This document shows positions 1-7,579 of a DNA stretch of 64,000 bases, in pieces; within the stretch, counting starts at the first letter, position 1, and every line of letters starts with the position of its first letter. The notes below the pieces were generated by a model. The model made no database searches. It worked only from the letters and a program-made list of their open reading frames with translations, and was not told where the DNA came from. Both the position numbers and the translations under genes were made by a program. Source of the stretch: Xanthomonas hortorum (lineage in GTDB: Bacteria > Pseudomonadota > Gammaproteobacteria > Xanthomonadales > Xanthomonadaceae); assembly GCF_024339125.1 (NCBI RefSeq), contig NZ_CP101417.1:2119001-2183000 (forward strand), written 5' to 3'.

Positions 1-111
1 ACGCGTCCTCATTGACACCTGGTGCCAGCAGACAGCGACGCGCTCAGACAGGTAAACTTTCGCGTCAGCTGGACGGTCCGACATGCCTCGCATCTCGCCA
101 CCCACCCCGCC

Positions 112-187
112 GGGCCTATAGCTCAACGGTTAGAGCAGAGGACTCATAATCCTTTGGTTCCAGGTTCGAATCCTGGTGGGCCCACCA
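112..187 (+). tRNA. tRNA with anticodon CAT (Ile2-type or elongator Met)
   Basis: A full cloverleaf can be folded. The acceptor stem GGGCCTA pairs with TGGGCCC, followed by A and an encoded CCA. The D-arm is GCTC/GAGC, the anticodon stem GAGGA/TCCTT closes the loop CTCATAA (anticodon CAT), and the T-arm is CCAGG/CCTGG with loop TTCGAAT. The variable region TTGGT and the overall pattern resemble the lysidine-modified Ile2 tRNA more than elongator Met, but the sequence alone does not decide this. An integrase gene starts 178 bases downstream in the same direction, so the 3' end of this tRNA is the probable attachment site of the island. No second copy of the tRNA 3' end was found in the window. 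Confidence 0.95.
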
Positions 188-300
188 AATTTCAGTTCAA
201 GAACGTCCAATGTAGTCCGGAAAGTTCAAGAAATTCCCTGAAAGCCGTTGATATTTTGTCTTGAAAAGTCCAGCTGTATCCAGTTGCATCCGCGTGTGAA

Positions 301-364
301 GTGAGTCAGGCTGTGAGTCGTCCTATTGCATTTTGCCTGCCCGACTCACAGGTGCCTGACTCAC
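301..364. promoter_or_regulatory. Long interrupted inverted repeat directly upstream of the integrase start
   Basis: The left arm (301-320) and right arm (342-364) are inverted copies built from GTGAGTCAGGC and TGTGAGTCG. The right arm has three extra bases between the two blocks, and the arms are separated by 21 bases. The right arm ends on the base before the ATG at 365. This could be an operator or excisionase/integrase arm site that couples island excision to int expression. The function is inferred from position; the symmetry is directly visible. Confidence 0.55.
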
Positions 365-1408
365 ATGCTTACAGATACAAAGCTTCGCGCGCTTAAACCT
401 AGGGATGCTGCCTTTCGGGTGGCTGACTCAAACGGTTTGTGCATTGAGGTGCGTACCACTGGTGCAAAGGTTTGGCGGTATCGCTACCGGTATGCAGGCA
501 AGCCAAGCATGGTGACCATCGACGAGTACCCGGCGCTTTCACTGATGCAGGCTCGTGCAGAGCGCGACAAGCTACGCATGCTGCTGAAGGGTGGAGCTAA
601 CCCGGCCCATGTCGCTCGGATTGAGCGAGCGGTCCAAGCCGAGCGCGTGAACACTACATTCGGAACCATTGCGCTTGAGCTGTTGGCTAAGCGAGCTAAG
701 GAGGGTCTAGGTCCAGGTTCGGTAAAGCGAGAGCGCCGTCTGATCGAAAAGGATTTGGCTTTTATTGCTGACATGCCGATCACTGATGTCAGTGCTCCCA
801 TTCTTCTGGCTGCTCTGAGGAAGCTGGAGCAACGGGGCGTGGTGGAGACTGCCCACCGGGCGCGGTCTCATGCAGGACGAGTTTTCCGGTACGCGATTGT
901 GACGGGTAGGGCTCATCGAAATCCTGCCGAAGACCTTGTGGGTGCATTGGAGCAGCCGCAAACCAAGCACTTCGCAAGCCTGACCGAGCCTGGGCGAATT
1001 GGCGAGCTTCTAGGCGCGCTGTGGGCTTACCGGGGCTCCCCTGTGACCTGCGCGGCCCTCAAGCTGGCTCCTATGCTTTTCGTGCGCCCTGGCGAACTGC
1101 GGCAGGCCAAGTGGACGGATATCGACTTGGAAGCCGGTGAGTGGCGCTACGTCACCAGCAAGACCAAGACCGCGCATATCGTTCCTTTGTCCGCACAAGC
1201 AGTGGCAGTGCTTGAGGAACTGTGGCCACTAACCAAGCGCAGCGACTACGTGTTTCCCGGGGTGCGTAGCGCCGATCGCCCCATGAGCGAGAACACGGTC
1301 AATGCCGCGCTCCGCAATTTGGGTTTCGATGGCGAAACCATCGTAGGTCACGGCTTTCGTGCAATGGCGCGCACCGTGCTGGATGAAGTTCTGGGGTTTC
1401 GCCCAGAC
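365..1408 (+). pseudogene. P4-type tyrosine integrase, N-terminal part (split by transposon)
   Basis: Site-specific recombinase of the P4/DUF4102 family that would insert the island at the neighbouring tRNA. The N-terminal arm-binding domain begins MLTDTKLRALKP. The catalytic domain shows the first Arg in LFVRPGELRQAKW and the HGFRAMAR (HxxR) box. The reading frame is open for 348 codons up to 1408, where the left end of an IS21-family element begins. The frame resumes at 24053 with YIEHQLAHAVRD and the catalytic Tyr in GRAYNR, and is cut again by an IS3 element at 24185. Joining 365-1408, 24053-24184 and 25392-25412 gives a clean 398-codon integrase. In its present state the catalytic Tyr is 22.6 kb away from the rest, so the gene is dead. 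ATG 365 is preferred over an upstream in-frame ATG at 326 because it matches family N-termini. Confidence 0.92.
1402..1408. repeat. Target-site duplication CCCAGAC (left copy)
   Basis: These 7 bases immediately precede the left end of IS21-type copy 1 and recur at 24046-24052 immediately after the right end of copy 2. In the integrase reading frame they encode Pro-Asp of the FRPDY sequence on both sides. A 7-bp duplication is within the 4-8 bp range known for IS21-family elements. Only the outer borders of the two-copy structure carry it. Confidence 0.9.
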
Positions 1409-1497
1409 TACATACAGCCAAGCAAGTGGACGCTGACACTAAATAAACTGGACGAAGCTATCAGCCAAACTGGACGGCGACGTCATTTAGGCTGGAC
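1409..1497. repeat. IS21-type left end with subterminal repeats (copy 1)
   Basis: The terminal repeat at 1409-1431 is followed by three more TGGAC motifs at 1449, 1471 and 1493, spaced about 22 bp apart. Such an array of short direct repeats at the ends is known for IS21-family elements as the binding region of the IstA transposase. The same array begins copy 2 at 17875. Confidence 0.75.
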
Positions 1498-1684
1498 GGT
1501 TGTGACTTGCAAAGTCAGCGCAGCCAGGCAAGGAGGATGCAACTCGGCTGGCCTGCTGCTGGTCAGAGGCAGCGCTTATAGAGCGCCCAGCGCCGCCTGC
1601 GGGAGGACTGCGCGGCCACGTACTGCTAGCGAGGGATTCTCACGGAGCCTAAACGCCGGCAGAGCTAGAGCAGGCGCGGGCCGA

Positions 1685-3145
1685 TCACGCCTGCTCCGGC
1701 AGTTCGAAGAAGTCCGCGTAGCGGGAACTGAAGCTCTCGCGGTCTGTGACGAATGCCTCCAGATCTGCTGCAATTCCATGCGCGAAAGGTGGTAATTCGA
1801 TACCATGCGCATGCGCCAATGCTCGGACGGCCAATTCGGTCTTCGCAGCGCTTCCTCTACTGTCAGGCATGGCATGCGCCATCCACCAGTGGAGACTACC
1901 CAGCGTCGGCATCAGGCTGGCGGGATCGTGGCGTTGTGCGATTAAGTTGCTAAACAAGGTTTCGACATGATTCATGATCGGCTGCACCATTCCGAATGGT
2001 GTGTGCTCAATGACAAATGGAAAAGCTGAGCCTTCAACCTGCAGACCGTTTCCTTTCCGCCCTTGCTGGGCGAGCGAATGGTAGAAGTCGTCAGGATTCA
2101 CAGCCAGCTTTAATTGGGTGAGCGGTATCATTGCCCCATTCAGTACACCTACCATTTCGAAAACATCATGCGCCATGAATGTTTTGGGCAGCGCCTGCTC
2201 ACTTTTTGCAACAAGGTCGTTCGCTTGCCGGATCAGCGGAAGCTGGCGCACCCTTGGTCGCAGATATGCATAGTGTTTTGTAAGAGGCGTGGAGACGTTC
2301 TTTTGCCGTGGGTAGCCCGCCGCAAATGGCTGTGCATTTCCTTTCGTTTGACCGGGGCCCTCTGCCTGCGGATTTTGTTGTGTAGCCCAGCTATGACGTG
2401 CTGCGCCTGAGAAATCCCACAACTGCCGGAAGGTCTGGATCTGCCCGCTTGCAATACGTTCGCCACCTTCCCGCGCAGTGGCATAAAATCGGCGGCCATA
2501 CTCTTGATTCTCTGGGGTTGACTCTTGGTTGACGCGCGGATCTGGCCATCGTGCCACGCCCGTCAGCGCGACCTGTGCGGGCGACAGACTGCACTCGGTA
2601 GCAGGTCCTGGCAGTGACCTGCGGATAGGCGGCGATACCGAGGTGATACTATGGTTCAGCCCCTGCATGCCGGGCGCCAGAGCCGCGAAGGCAGCCTCCC
2701 TCAACAACGTCTGGGACCACTCCGTGAGGGATTGATGTCTCGGCTCATGGAAGCGACTGCTTTCAATGTGGAGCGTATGTTCGCCTTGTTCCTCGGTGTA
2801 AAGCACTTGCAGCTGCACATCAGAACTGATTCGTTCCTCTGGAGCCAGCGCCTGGTGGGGGCGGCGATGTTTCAGTTCCACGGTCACTTTCTCCCACGGT
2901 CTGGACAGCGCCATGTCGATAGCTGCCAGCGCTACGTTTTCCCCGTGCTGCTGAACTTTGTGCGGCAAATGGCCGGCGCCAGCCCGCCTTGCCCTACGAG
3001 CCCCGAGTGACCCCAAGCCATACAGGCTAGGTGACATGGGCGCCTCGGGAGATGACGGCGTAGAGGGCGTGGTCTGCTCTGCGGCGTGGGCTGCATAATC
3101 CTCAAGTGAGCCCGCCACGCTCGGCTTTGAAACGCATAGACCCAT
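1685..3145 (-). CDS. Candidate HrpX-regulated, N-myristoylated type III effector (copy 1)
   Basis: The 486-aa protein has N-terminus MGLCVSKPSVAGS, matching the N-myristoylation signal (Gly2, Ser6) and leader block shared by the Xanthomonas effectors XopE, XopJ and XopAI. Residues 25-110 are Pro/Ser-rich and then basic (GARRARRAGAG). The rest has no family I can name, although a compact block HWWMAHAMPDSRGSAAK (about 416-432) looks conserved. No HopX- or YopJ-type catalytic triad was recognised. Expression is probably under HrpX: a PIP box and -10 motif lie upstream (3175-3235), and GGAG precedes the ATG. The effector would be injected into plant cells and anchored to the plasma membrane. It sits inside an IS21-family transposon and so moves with it. 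The secretion role is inferred from the N-terminus and promoter; the biochemical activity is unknown. Confidence 0.8.
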   Translation of the reverse strand: MGLCVSKPSVAGSLEDYAAHAAEQTTPSTPSSPEAPMSPSLYGLGSLGARRARRAGAGHLPHKVQQHGENVALAAIDMALSRPWEKVTVELKHRRPHQALAPEERISSDVQLQVLYTEEQGEHTLHIESSRFHEPRHQSLTEWSQTLLREAAFAALAPGMQGLNHSITSVSPPIRRSLPGPATECSLSPAQVALTGVARWPDPRVNQESTPENQEYGRRFYATAREGGERIASGQIQTFRQLWDFSGAARHSWATQQNPQAEGPGQTKGNAQPFAAGYPRQKNVSTPLTKHYAYLRPRVRQLPLIRQANDLVAKSEQALPKTFMAHDVFEMVGVLNGAMIPLTQLKLAVNPDDFYHSLAQQGRKGNGLQVEGSAFPFVIEHTPFGMVQPIMNHVETLFSNLIAQRHDPASLMPTLGSLHWWMAHAMPDSRGSAAKTELAVRALAHAHGIELPPFAHGIAADLEAFVTDRESFSSRYADFFELPEQA

Positions 3146-3174
3146 GTTGATCTCCTACAGTGACTGTCGGAGCA

Positions 3175-3235
3175 AGTTTGGCGAGAAGCTCTCCGATTCG
3201 CGCTGGCTCACCGAAGTCATAGCTGGGACGACGAA
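3175..3235 (-). promoter_or_regulatory. PIP box and -10 motif of the effector gene (copy 1)
   Basis: On the minus strand TTCGT (3235-3231), exactly 15 bases, then TTCGG (3215-3211) fit the plant-inducible-promoter consensus TTCGB-N15-TTCGB bound by HrpX. Thirty bases further downstream lies CAAACT (3180-3175), which fits the YANNNT -10 motif at its usual distance of 30-32. The effector ATG follows 65 bases after the PIP box. This spacing makes chance occurrence unlikely. Confidence 0.85.
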
Positions 3236-3499
3236 GCATTGACGCGCGGGATTCTCGAGCCTCTATAGAGGCTTGGCAGGGATTCTTGAAAAAATCCTTT
3301 TCTGACAGCAGGTTAGATCACTTTTTGCTTTTTTTACGAATCCCCCCCCGACCCTCGATCGGCTTGTATTACATATCGATGTAATCGAACACTTCGGTGC
3401 GAAGTCTTGGAGCAGAGGGGTTCAACATCCGATTCCACGGGCGCTTACGAGAAGGCCGATTGAGGCCGTGAGGAGGGTTCATGTCAAAGCGAAGGAAGT
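3236..3499. other. Intergenic stretch with two small dyads
   Basis: No gene was found here. It holds a perfect inverted repeat TTACAT/ATGTAA with a 4-base spacer (3369-3384) and a small hairpin ACTTCG-GTG-CGAAGT (3391-3405), plus a C-rich run near 3346. The dyads lie downstream of the 345-aa gene and upstream of the effector promoter, so they may end transcription of the former. Confidence 0.4.
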
Positions 3500-4537
3500 T
3501 CAGGCGCCCGAAGCGGCAATTCGATCTCTCACCTCATCCGGCATCAGGCGCTCGCGCCTGCCGGCTTGAAGCGTCCTCAGTCCCCACTCCCATGCAATGT
3601 CTTGCTCTGCGACCCATCGCCTGGCGTTCTCGCTGGATTGTTCGACCGGCTGAGTCAGCCGAAAGCGTGGTCCGAGCCCAAAGAACAGATCGAAACCAAA
3701 ATCAATCGTCAGCAACCGACGCAGCTGCCGGGTATGCCCGCCCGGGAGATAGCCATCCCATCCAGCGTCCTCTAGCTGCAGTACGACGCGGGAGAAGCAG
3801 AAAGCCTGCCTTTGCATGATCCTTGGATGCAGATCAAACGCAAGCTCCTTGTCTTCTGCCAACGGAAAAATGAAGCAGATGAAGTAGGCGAACAGCTCCT
3901 CTGCGATCTCCCACAGCGGACCCTCAATCGTGGCCAGGAACAGGCTGGCGTGCAGCGAACGCCCGAGTTCAAAAGCCCGCCCTTGATTTCCTGCTTCATG
4001 CGCTTCTCGAAGCAATACGACGAGCGCGGCTAGGCTATCCAGGCCCGCTTGTCCCTCCAGGCGTCGAGTCACTTGGCGCGTTGCTTTACGCCGCACATAG
4101 CGTCCGCGCTCCAACGCCTGCTGATCGAAGATCGCCATCTGGATCCCGGGTCCCAACCGCTTTAGCAGCGTGTCGGCACTTACCCCAACAGGGCGGGAGA
4201 TGTCCAGCGCGTCCCAAGCTGCTGCCATGAGGATTTCACTGGAGCCTGCCATGGCTGCTTCTGTGGTGCGGAGAGTTTCGGCGCCGGGGACGTGCTTACC
4301 CAGGGCGTACTTGGCCCACAAATTGTGATGGTGCTCGCCCTTGAGGTAGGTGCCGGGCTGCAAAACCTGACCCAGGCGATAGGCCGTCGGACGGCCCATA
4401 CGCGCCCGCAGCCCCTCGAACCATAAGCCAACCTTCAGCACGTTCAAGGCCTTCTCAGCGGAACGGTTTGCGTTCGATTCGGCTAAGCGAACTACCGCTT
4501 TTACCCGGCCAAGTTTGTAGTCCTTGATCTGTATCAA
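3500..4537 (-). CDS. Unknown 345-aa passenger protein of the IS21-type element (copy 1)
   Basis: The protein family is not recognised. It is soluble and mostly helical by composition. The N-terminal half is basic and Ala-rich (SAEKALNVLKVGLWFEGLRARMG). The middle contains GRYVRRKATRQVTRRLEGQ, and the C-terminal half is aromatic and acidic (FAYFICFIFPLAEDKELAFDLHPRIM). The open frame can only start at a TTG (4537) with no clear ribosome site, because an in-frame stop lies five codons upstream; a later start is possible. It is divergent from the 95-aa gene 94 bases away, so the two may share a promoter region and act together. The location between transposon end and istA suggests a passenger rather than a transposition function. 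Confidence 0.6.
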   Translation of the reverse strand: MIQIKDYKLGRVKAVVRLAESNANRSAEKALNVLKVGLWFEGLRARMGRPTAYRLGQVLQPGTYLKGEHHHNLWAKYALGKHVPGAETLRTTEAAMAGSSEILMAAAWDALDISRPVGVSADTLLKRLGPGIQMAIFDQQALERGRYVRRKATRQVTRRLEGQAGLDSLAALVVLLREAHEAGNQGRAFELGRSLHASLFLATIEGPLWEIAEELFAYFICFIFPLAEDKELAFDLHPRIMQRQAFCFSRVVLQLEDAGWDGYLPGGHTRQLRRLLTIDFGFDLFFGLGPRFRLTQPVEQSSENARRWVAEQDIAWEWGLRTLQAGRRERLMPDEVRDRIAASGA

Positions 4538-4631
4538 TGGCTTATCGACTCATTGCGGTGCAATTTAGAGTAACGCGGAAGCCCTCAGTTTCCTTCTGGG
4601 CGACTATCGGTGCAATCGTTACGCTAGCGGC

Positions 4632-4919
4632 ATGACAGAGCGTGACGAACACATCGGCGCGTTGGCCAAAGTCCTGGAGCAGGATCTGTTGCACCACTAC
4701 GGCCCGGTGATCGGCCAGGATGATCTGCGCCAAGCACTGGGCTACACCTCGCTGGATGCGTTCCGGCAGGCTCTGTCCCGTGACTCGCTGCCGGTGCCGG
4801 TGTTCCCCATCCCTAATCGCCGCGGCAAATACGCGCTTGCCAAAGACATTGCGCACTGGCTGGCAGGCTTGCGCGACCAAGCCATCCGGGCATCGCACCC
4901 AAACGGAAACACGCCATGA
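4632..4919 (+). CDS. Small putative DNA-binding passenger protein, 95 aa (copy 1)
   Basis: A 95-aa protein of no named family. Residues 28-75 (DDLRQALGYTSLDAFRQALSR, then NRRGKYALAKDIAHWL) read like a winged-helix or AlpA-like helix-turn-helix unit in which a predicted recognition helix is followed by a basic loop. It is transcribed away from the unknown 345-aa gene and precedes a strong hairpin terminator. It could regulate the passenger genes; this is inference from size and position. No strong ribosome site precedes the ATG. Confidence 0.55.
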   Translation: MTERDEHIGALAKVLEQDLLHHYGPVIGQDDLRQALGYTSLDAFRQALSRDSLPVPVFPIPNRRGKYALAKDIAHWLAGLRDQAIRASHPNGNTP

Positions 4920-4991
4920 CTGCGAACATGGAAGACAGGGGGTCAGCATGACCTGACGACTCCCACCGCCATTCCACACGTGGGAAATGCA

Positions 4992-5025
4992 AAAGCCCCC
5001 AAGCGCGTCAACGCTTGGGGGCTTT
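4992..5025 (+). terminator. Strong hairpin terminator between passengers and istA (copy 1)
   Basis: AAAGCCCCCAAGCG (4992-5005) pairs perfectly with CGCTTGGGGGCTTT (5012-5025) across a 6-base loop. With A-rich and T-rich flanks it can work in both directions. It closes the 95-aa gene and insulates istA. Confidence 0.8.
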
Positions 5026-5089
5026 GAGGGTGTAGCTAGAACCTATTCGCTGCATTCTCGGCATCCGCCCTCCCTTCGTCAATCCCTGT
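5023..5089. repeat. Sequence shared in inverted orientation with the plasmid res region (copy 1)
   Basis: This stretch matches the reverse complement of 17805-17873, with only two mismatches over about 52 bases; similarity continues, with a 3-base gap, into bases that form part of the Tn3-type res site there. It therefore looks like a decayed fragment of a Tn3-type res region inside the IS21-type element. It has no coding role. Confidence 0.65.
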
Positions 5090-5180
5090 TTGCCAGCTCT
5101 TACGCGCTGGCGCGGGGGACTGTTGCCGCTGTTCTGGCCCGGATGCTGGTGCCTGGAACGAAGGCGGTGCAAGGAGTGCC

Positions 5181-6716
5181 ATGAATCCGTTGAAAGACCT
5201 GTGCCGGTGCCTGCTGCGCACTGACCTGACCGATCGGCAGGTTGGTCAAAAGTTGAATCGCTCGCCGACCACGGTCGGCCGCTATCGCAAACGCCTGCGA
5301 GCCCTCTCACAATCGTGGGATGACATCGAGAGCATGGACGAAGTCGCGCTGGCGCGCCGATTGAATCCGGGCAAAAGTAGTGCGAAGAAGTTGCTCGTTG
5401 AACCGGATTGGTCGTATGTGCACGCCGAGCTGCAGCGGCGCGGCATGACGATCGCGCTATTGCATGAGGAATATGCCCTTGGCTTGGAAGCCGGGGCGAT
5501 GTCAGAGACCGAGTTCCGACGCCGCTACCGCCGCTATGCGCGTAAGCGAGGACTGGTCATGCGTCAGGTGCGTGTACCGGGACAACAGCTGTTTCTGGAC
5601 TTCTCCGGAGTGCGCCCTTCGATCACTGATCAGATGACCGGCGCAACAACCCCGGTGGAGCTCTTCGTGGCGGTCATGGGTGCCAGCCGCAAGACCTTCG
5701 TCTATGCCGTCGCAAGCCAGAAATCGGTTGACTGGATCGCTTGCAATGCAAAGGCGCTGGAGTTCTTTGCGGGCGTGCCCACCTATCTGGTGCCGGATAA
5801 CCTCAAGGCGGCGGTGACCTCCGTTTCCGGGCAGGACGGGGCACTGCTGAACATGACCTACGCCGAGTTCGCTGCACACTACGACACCATGGTGCTGCCG
5901 GCACGTCCGCGCAAACCTACGGACAAGGCGCCGGTGGAGATTGGGGTGCAACTGGCCCAGCGTTGGATCCTGGCGCGGCTGCGCAATCGGGTGTTCTTCT
6001 CGCTGGAGGAACTGAATCGCGCCATTGCCGAGCTGGTGGACCGCATGAACCTTCGTCCGATGCGTGGGTCCGGCGGAAAAAGCCGTCAGCAACTGTTCGA
6101 GGAACTGGACGGCCCCGCGCTGCGTCCCTGTCCGCAGATGCCCTACGAGTACGCAGAGTGGAAGCTTAAGGTCCCTGTGGGACAGGATTACCACGTCCCT
6201 TGGCAGGGCCACTTTTACTCGGTTCCTCACACATTGGTTGGCGCAAAGGTGAACTTGAAGGTCACCCGGGAGGCCGTGGCAGTCTTCCACCGCGACAAGC
6301 GGGTGGCCATGCATCCGCGCAGCGGCGAAGTGGGTGGATGTAGCACGTCACCGGAGCACCAGCCACCGGCTCATCGCGCTTACGCACAAGACACGCCGGA
6401 CGTACTGATGACATGGGCGCGTCAGCAAGGAGGCGCCCTGCATAAGTTCGTGCAACGACATAGCGCGACCCATCGCCGACCGGCACTGACCCTGCAAGCC
6501 TGTCGAGGGCTGCGACGCCTTGCGCGTGAACACGGGATCGAAAGGCTGCAGGCGGCCTGTGACCGGGCAGTGCGCATCCAAGCAAACAGTGTCAGCTCGG
6601 TGAAGTCGATCCTGGTGCGCCATCTGGATCGCAGCGCATCTTGCGATGACAGTGCAAGCAACGATGACGCTCCACAGGCGCACGAAAACGTGCGCGGTGC
6701 TAACTACTACTCATAA
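5181..6716 (+). CDS. istA: IS21-family transposase IstA (copy 1)
   Basis: DDE transposase, 511 aa, that binds the element ends and performs strand transfer together with IstB. An N-terminal helix-turn-helix region (LTDRQVGQKLNRSPTTVGRY, about 16-35) is followed by a retroviral-integrase-like core. The likely catalytic residues are Asp140 (QLFLDFSG), Asp206 (LVPDNLKA) and Glu253 (KAPVEIGVQ), matching the IS21 pattern. A good ribosome site (AAGGAG) precedes the ATG. istB follows after 15 bases, as in all IS21 members. The frame is intact, so the element may be active. Confidence 0.97.
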   Translation: MNPLKDLCRCLLRTDLTDRQVGQKLNRSPTTVGRYRKRLRALSQSWDDIESMDEVALARRLNPGKSSAKKLLVEPDWSYVHAELQRRGMTIALLHEEYALGLEAGAMSETEFRRRYRRYARKRGLVMRQVRVPGQQLFLDFSGVRPSITDQMTGATTPVELFVAVMGASRKTFVYAVASQKSVDWIACNAKALEFFAGVPTYLVPDNLKAAVTSVSGQDGALLNMTYAEFAAHYDTMVLPARPRKPTDKAPVEIGVQLAQRWILARLRNRVFFSLEELNRAIAELVDRMNLRPMRGSGGKSRQQLFEELDGPALRPCPQMPYEYAEWKLKVPVGQDYHVPWQGHFYSVPHTLVGAKVNLKVTREAVAVFHRDKRVAMHPRSGEVGGCSTSPEHQPPAHRAYAQDTPDVLMTWARQQGGALHKFVQRHSATHRRPALTLQACRGLRRLAREHGIERLQAACDRAVRIQANSVSSVKSILVRHLDRSASCDDSASNDDAPQAHENVRGANYYS

Positions 6717-6731
6717 TTCAGGGAGAACATT

Positions 6732-7475
6732 ATGTCTTTGGAACATACGATTGATCAGCTACGAACGCTCAAATTGACCGGCATGGTGGCTGGCGTCGAA
6801 CATCAACTCGCCCAATCCAGCTACGGAGCACTCGGCTTCGATCAGCGCCTTGGCCATCTGGTTGACGCCGAGGTGAGTCAGCGCGACAGCAAGCGCTTCA
6901 CGCGCCTGATTCGCAATGCCAAGCTCAAGGTCTACGCCGAACCGGAGGCTATTGACTATCGTGTTGGGCGCGGGTTGGATCGATCGGTGATCGCGGATTT
7001 GCTGACCTGTGGCTGGATTGAGCACCGCCAAAACGTTTTGGTCACTGGACAAACAGGTACTGGAAAGACCTGGTTGGCATGTGCCCTGGCCGTACAAGCC
7101 GCACGCCAAGGGATCACCGTAGGCTACCGGCGCGTAGGCCGCCTGTTGGAAGACATGGAGGTCGGGCATGCGGACGGCTCACTGGCCAAGCTTCGCAATC
7201 AACTCGCCAGGACCGGACTACTAATCTTGGATGATTTCGGCCTGACGCCGCTGAGCAGCCGCGGACGTGCAGATCTACTGGAATTACTCGATGACCGTGT
7301 CGGCTCTGGCGCCACGATTGTGGCTGGCCAGATGCCAGTGCAGGACTGGCATGCGTTTATCCATGACCCTGCTTTGGCTGATGCCATCATGGATCGACTG
7401 ATTCACAGCAGCCACAAACTAGCGCTCAAGGGTGAATCCATGCGAAAGACGAAGGTGGCCAAGTCCGGGAAGTGA
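6732..7475 (+). CDS. istB: IS21-family helper ATPase IstB (copy 1)
   Basis: AAA+ ATPase of 247 aa, related to DnaC, that assists IstA in target selection and transposition. Walker A is GQTGTGKT (106-113) and Walker B is LLILDDFG (163-170). The ribosome site is GGGAG. The stop lies about 80 bases before the right terminal repeat. The gene is identical in copy 2. Confidence 0.97.
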   Translation: MSLEHTIDQLRTLKLTGMVAGVEHQLAQSSYGALGFDQRLGHLVDAEVSQRDSKRFTRLIRNAKLKVYAEPEAIDYRVGRGLDRSVIADLLTCGWIEHRQNVLVTGQTGTGKTWLACALAVQAARQGITVGYRRVGRLLEDMEVGHADGSLAKLRNQLARTGLLILDDFGLTPLSSRGRADLLELLDDRVGSGATIVAGQMPVQDWHAFIHDPALADAIMDRLIHSSHKLALKGESMRKTKVAKSGK

Positions 7476-7579
7476 AGATTGGCGGCGCTGTCCAGCGCTT
7501 CTGGCGCTCGCATCCAATTCATTTGGCGGCGGTGTCCAGTTCCGTCGCCGATGAGTGTCCAGTTGGTTGGCTTTTCGTA
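7476..7579. repeat. IS21-type right end with subterminal repeats (copy 1)
   Basis: GTCCA motifs at 7490, 7534 and 7557 mirror the TGGAC array of the left end. The last 23 bases (7557-7579) are the right terminal inverted repeat. The element ends in CGTA, after which plasmid sequence (trbL) begins. Confidence 0.75.

Larger units (their letters stand above)
1409..7579 (+). mobile_element. IS21-family transposon with passenger genes, copy 1
   Basis: Terminal inverted repeats of 23 bp (1409-1431 and 7557-7579, 18 of 23 matching after inversion) begin TAC and end in TGGAC. Multiple subterminal TGGAC/GTCCA repeats are typical of IS21 (left at 1427, 1449, 1471, 1493; right at 7490, 7534, 7557). The element encodes istA and istB at its right side. 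It is about 6.2 kb, versus the usual 2-2.5 kb for IS21 members, because about 3.7 kb of passenger genes lies between the left end and istA: an effector gene, an unknown 345-aa gene, and a 95-aa gene. Confidence 0.9.

Noticed and set aside
1685..3145. Assignment of the effector to XopE (HopX) or XopJ (YopJ) as a whole
   Set aside because: Only the N-terminal leader matches these effectors; the Cys-His-Asp or His-Glu-Cys active sites of those families were not found.
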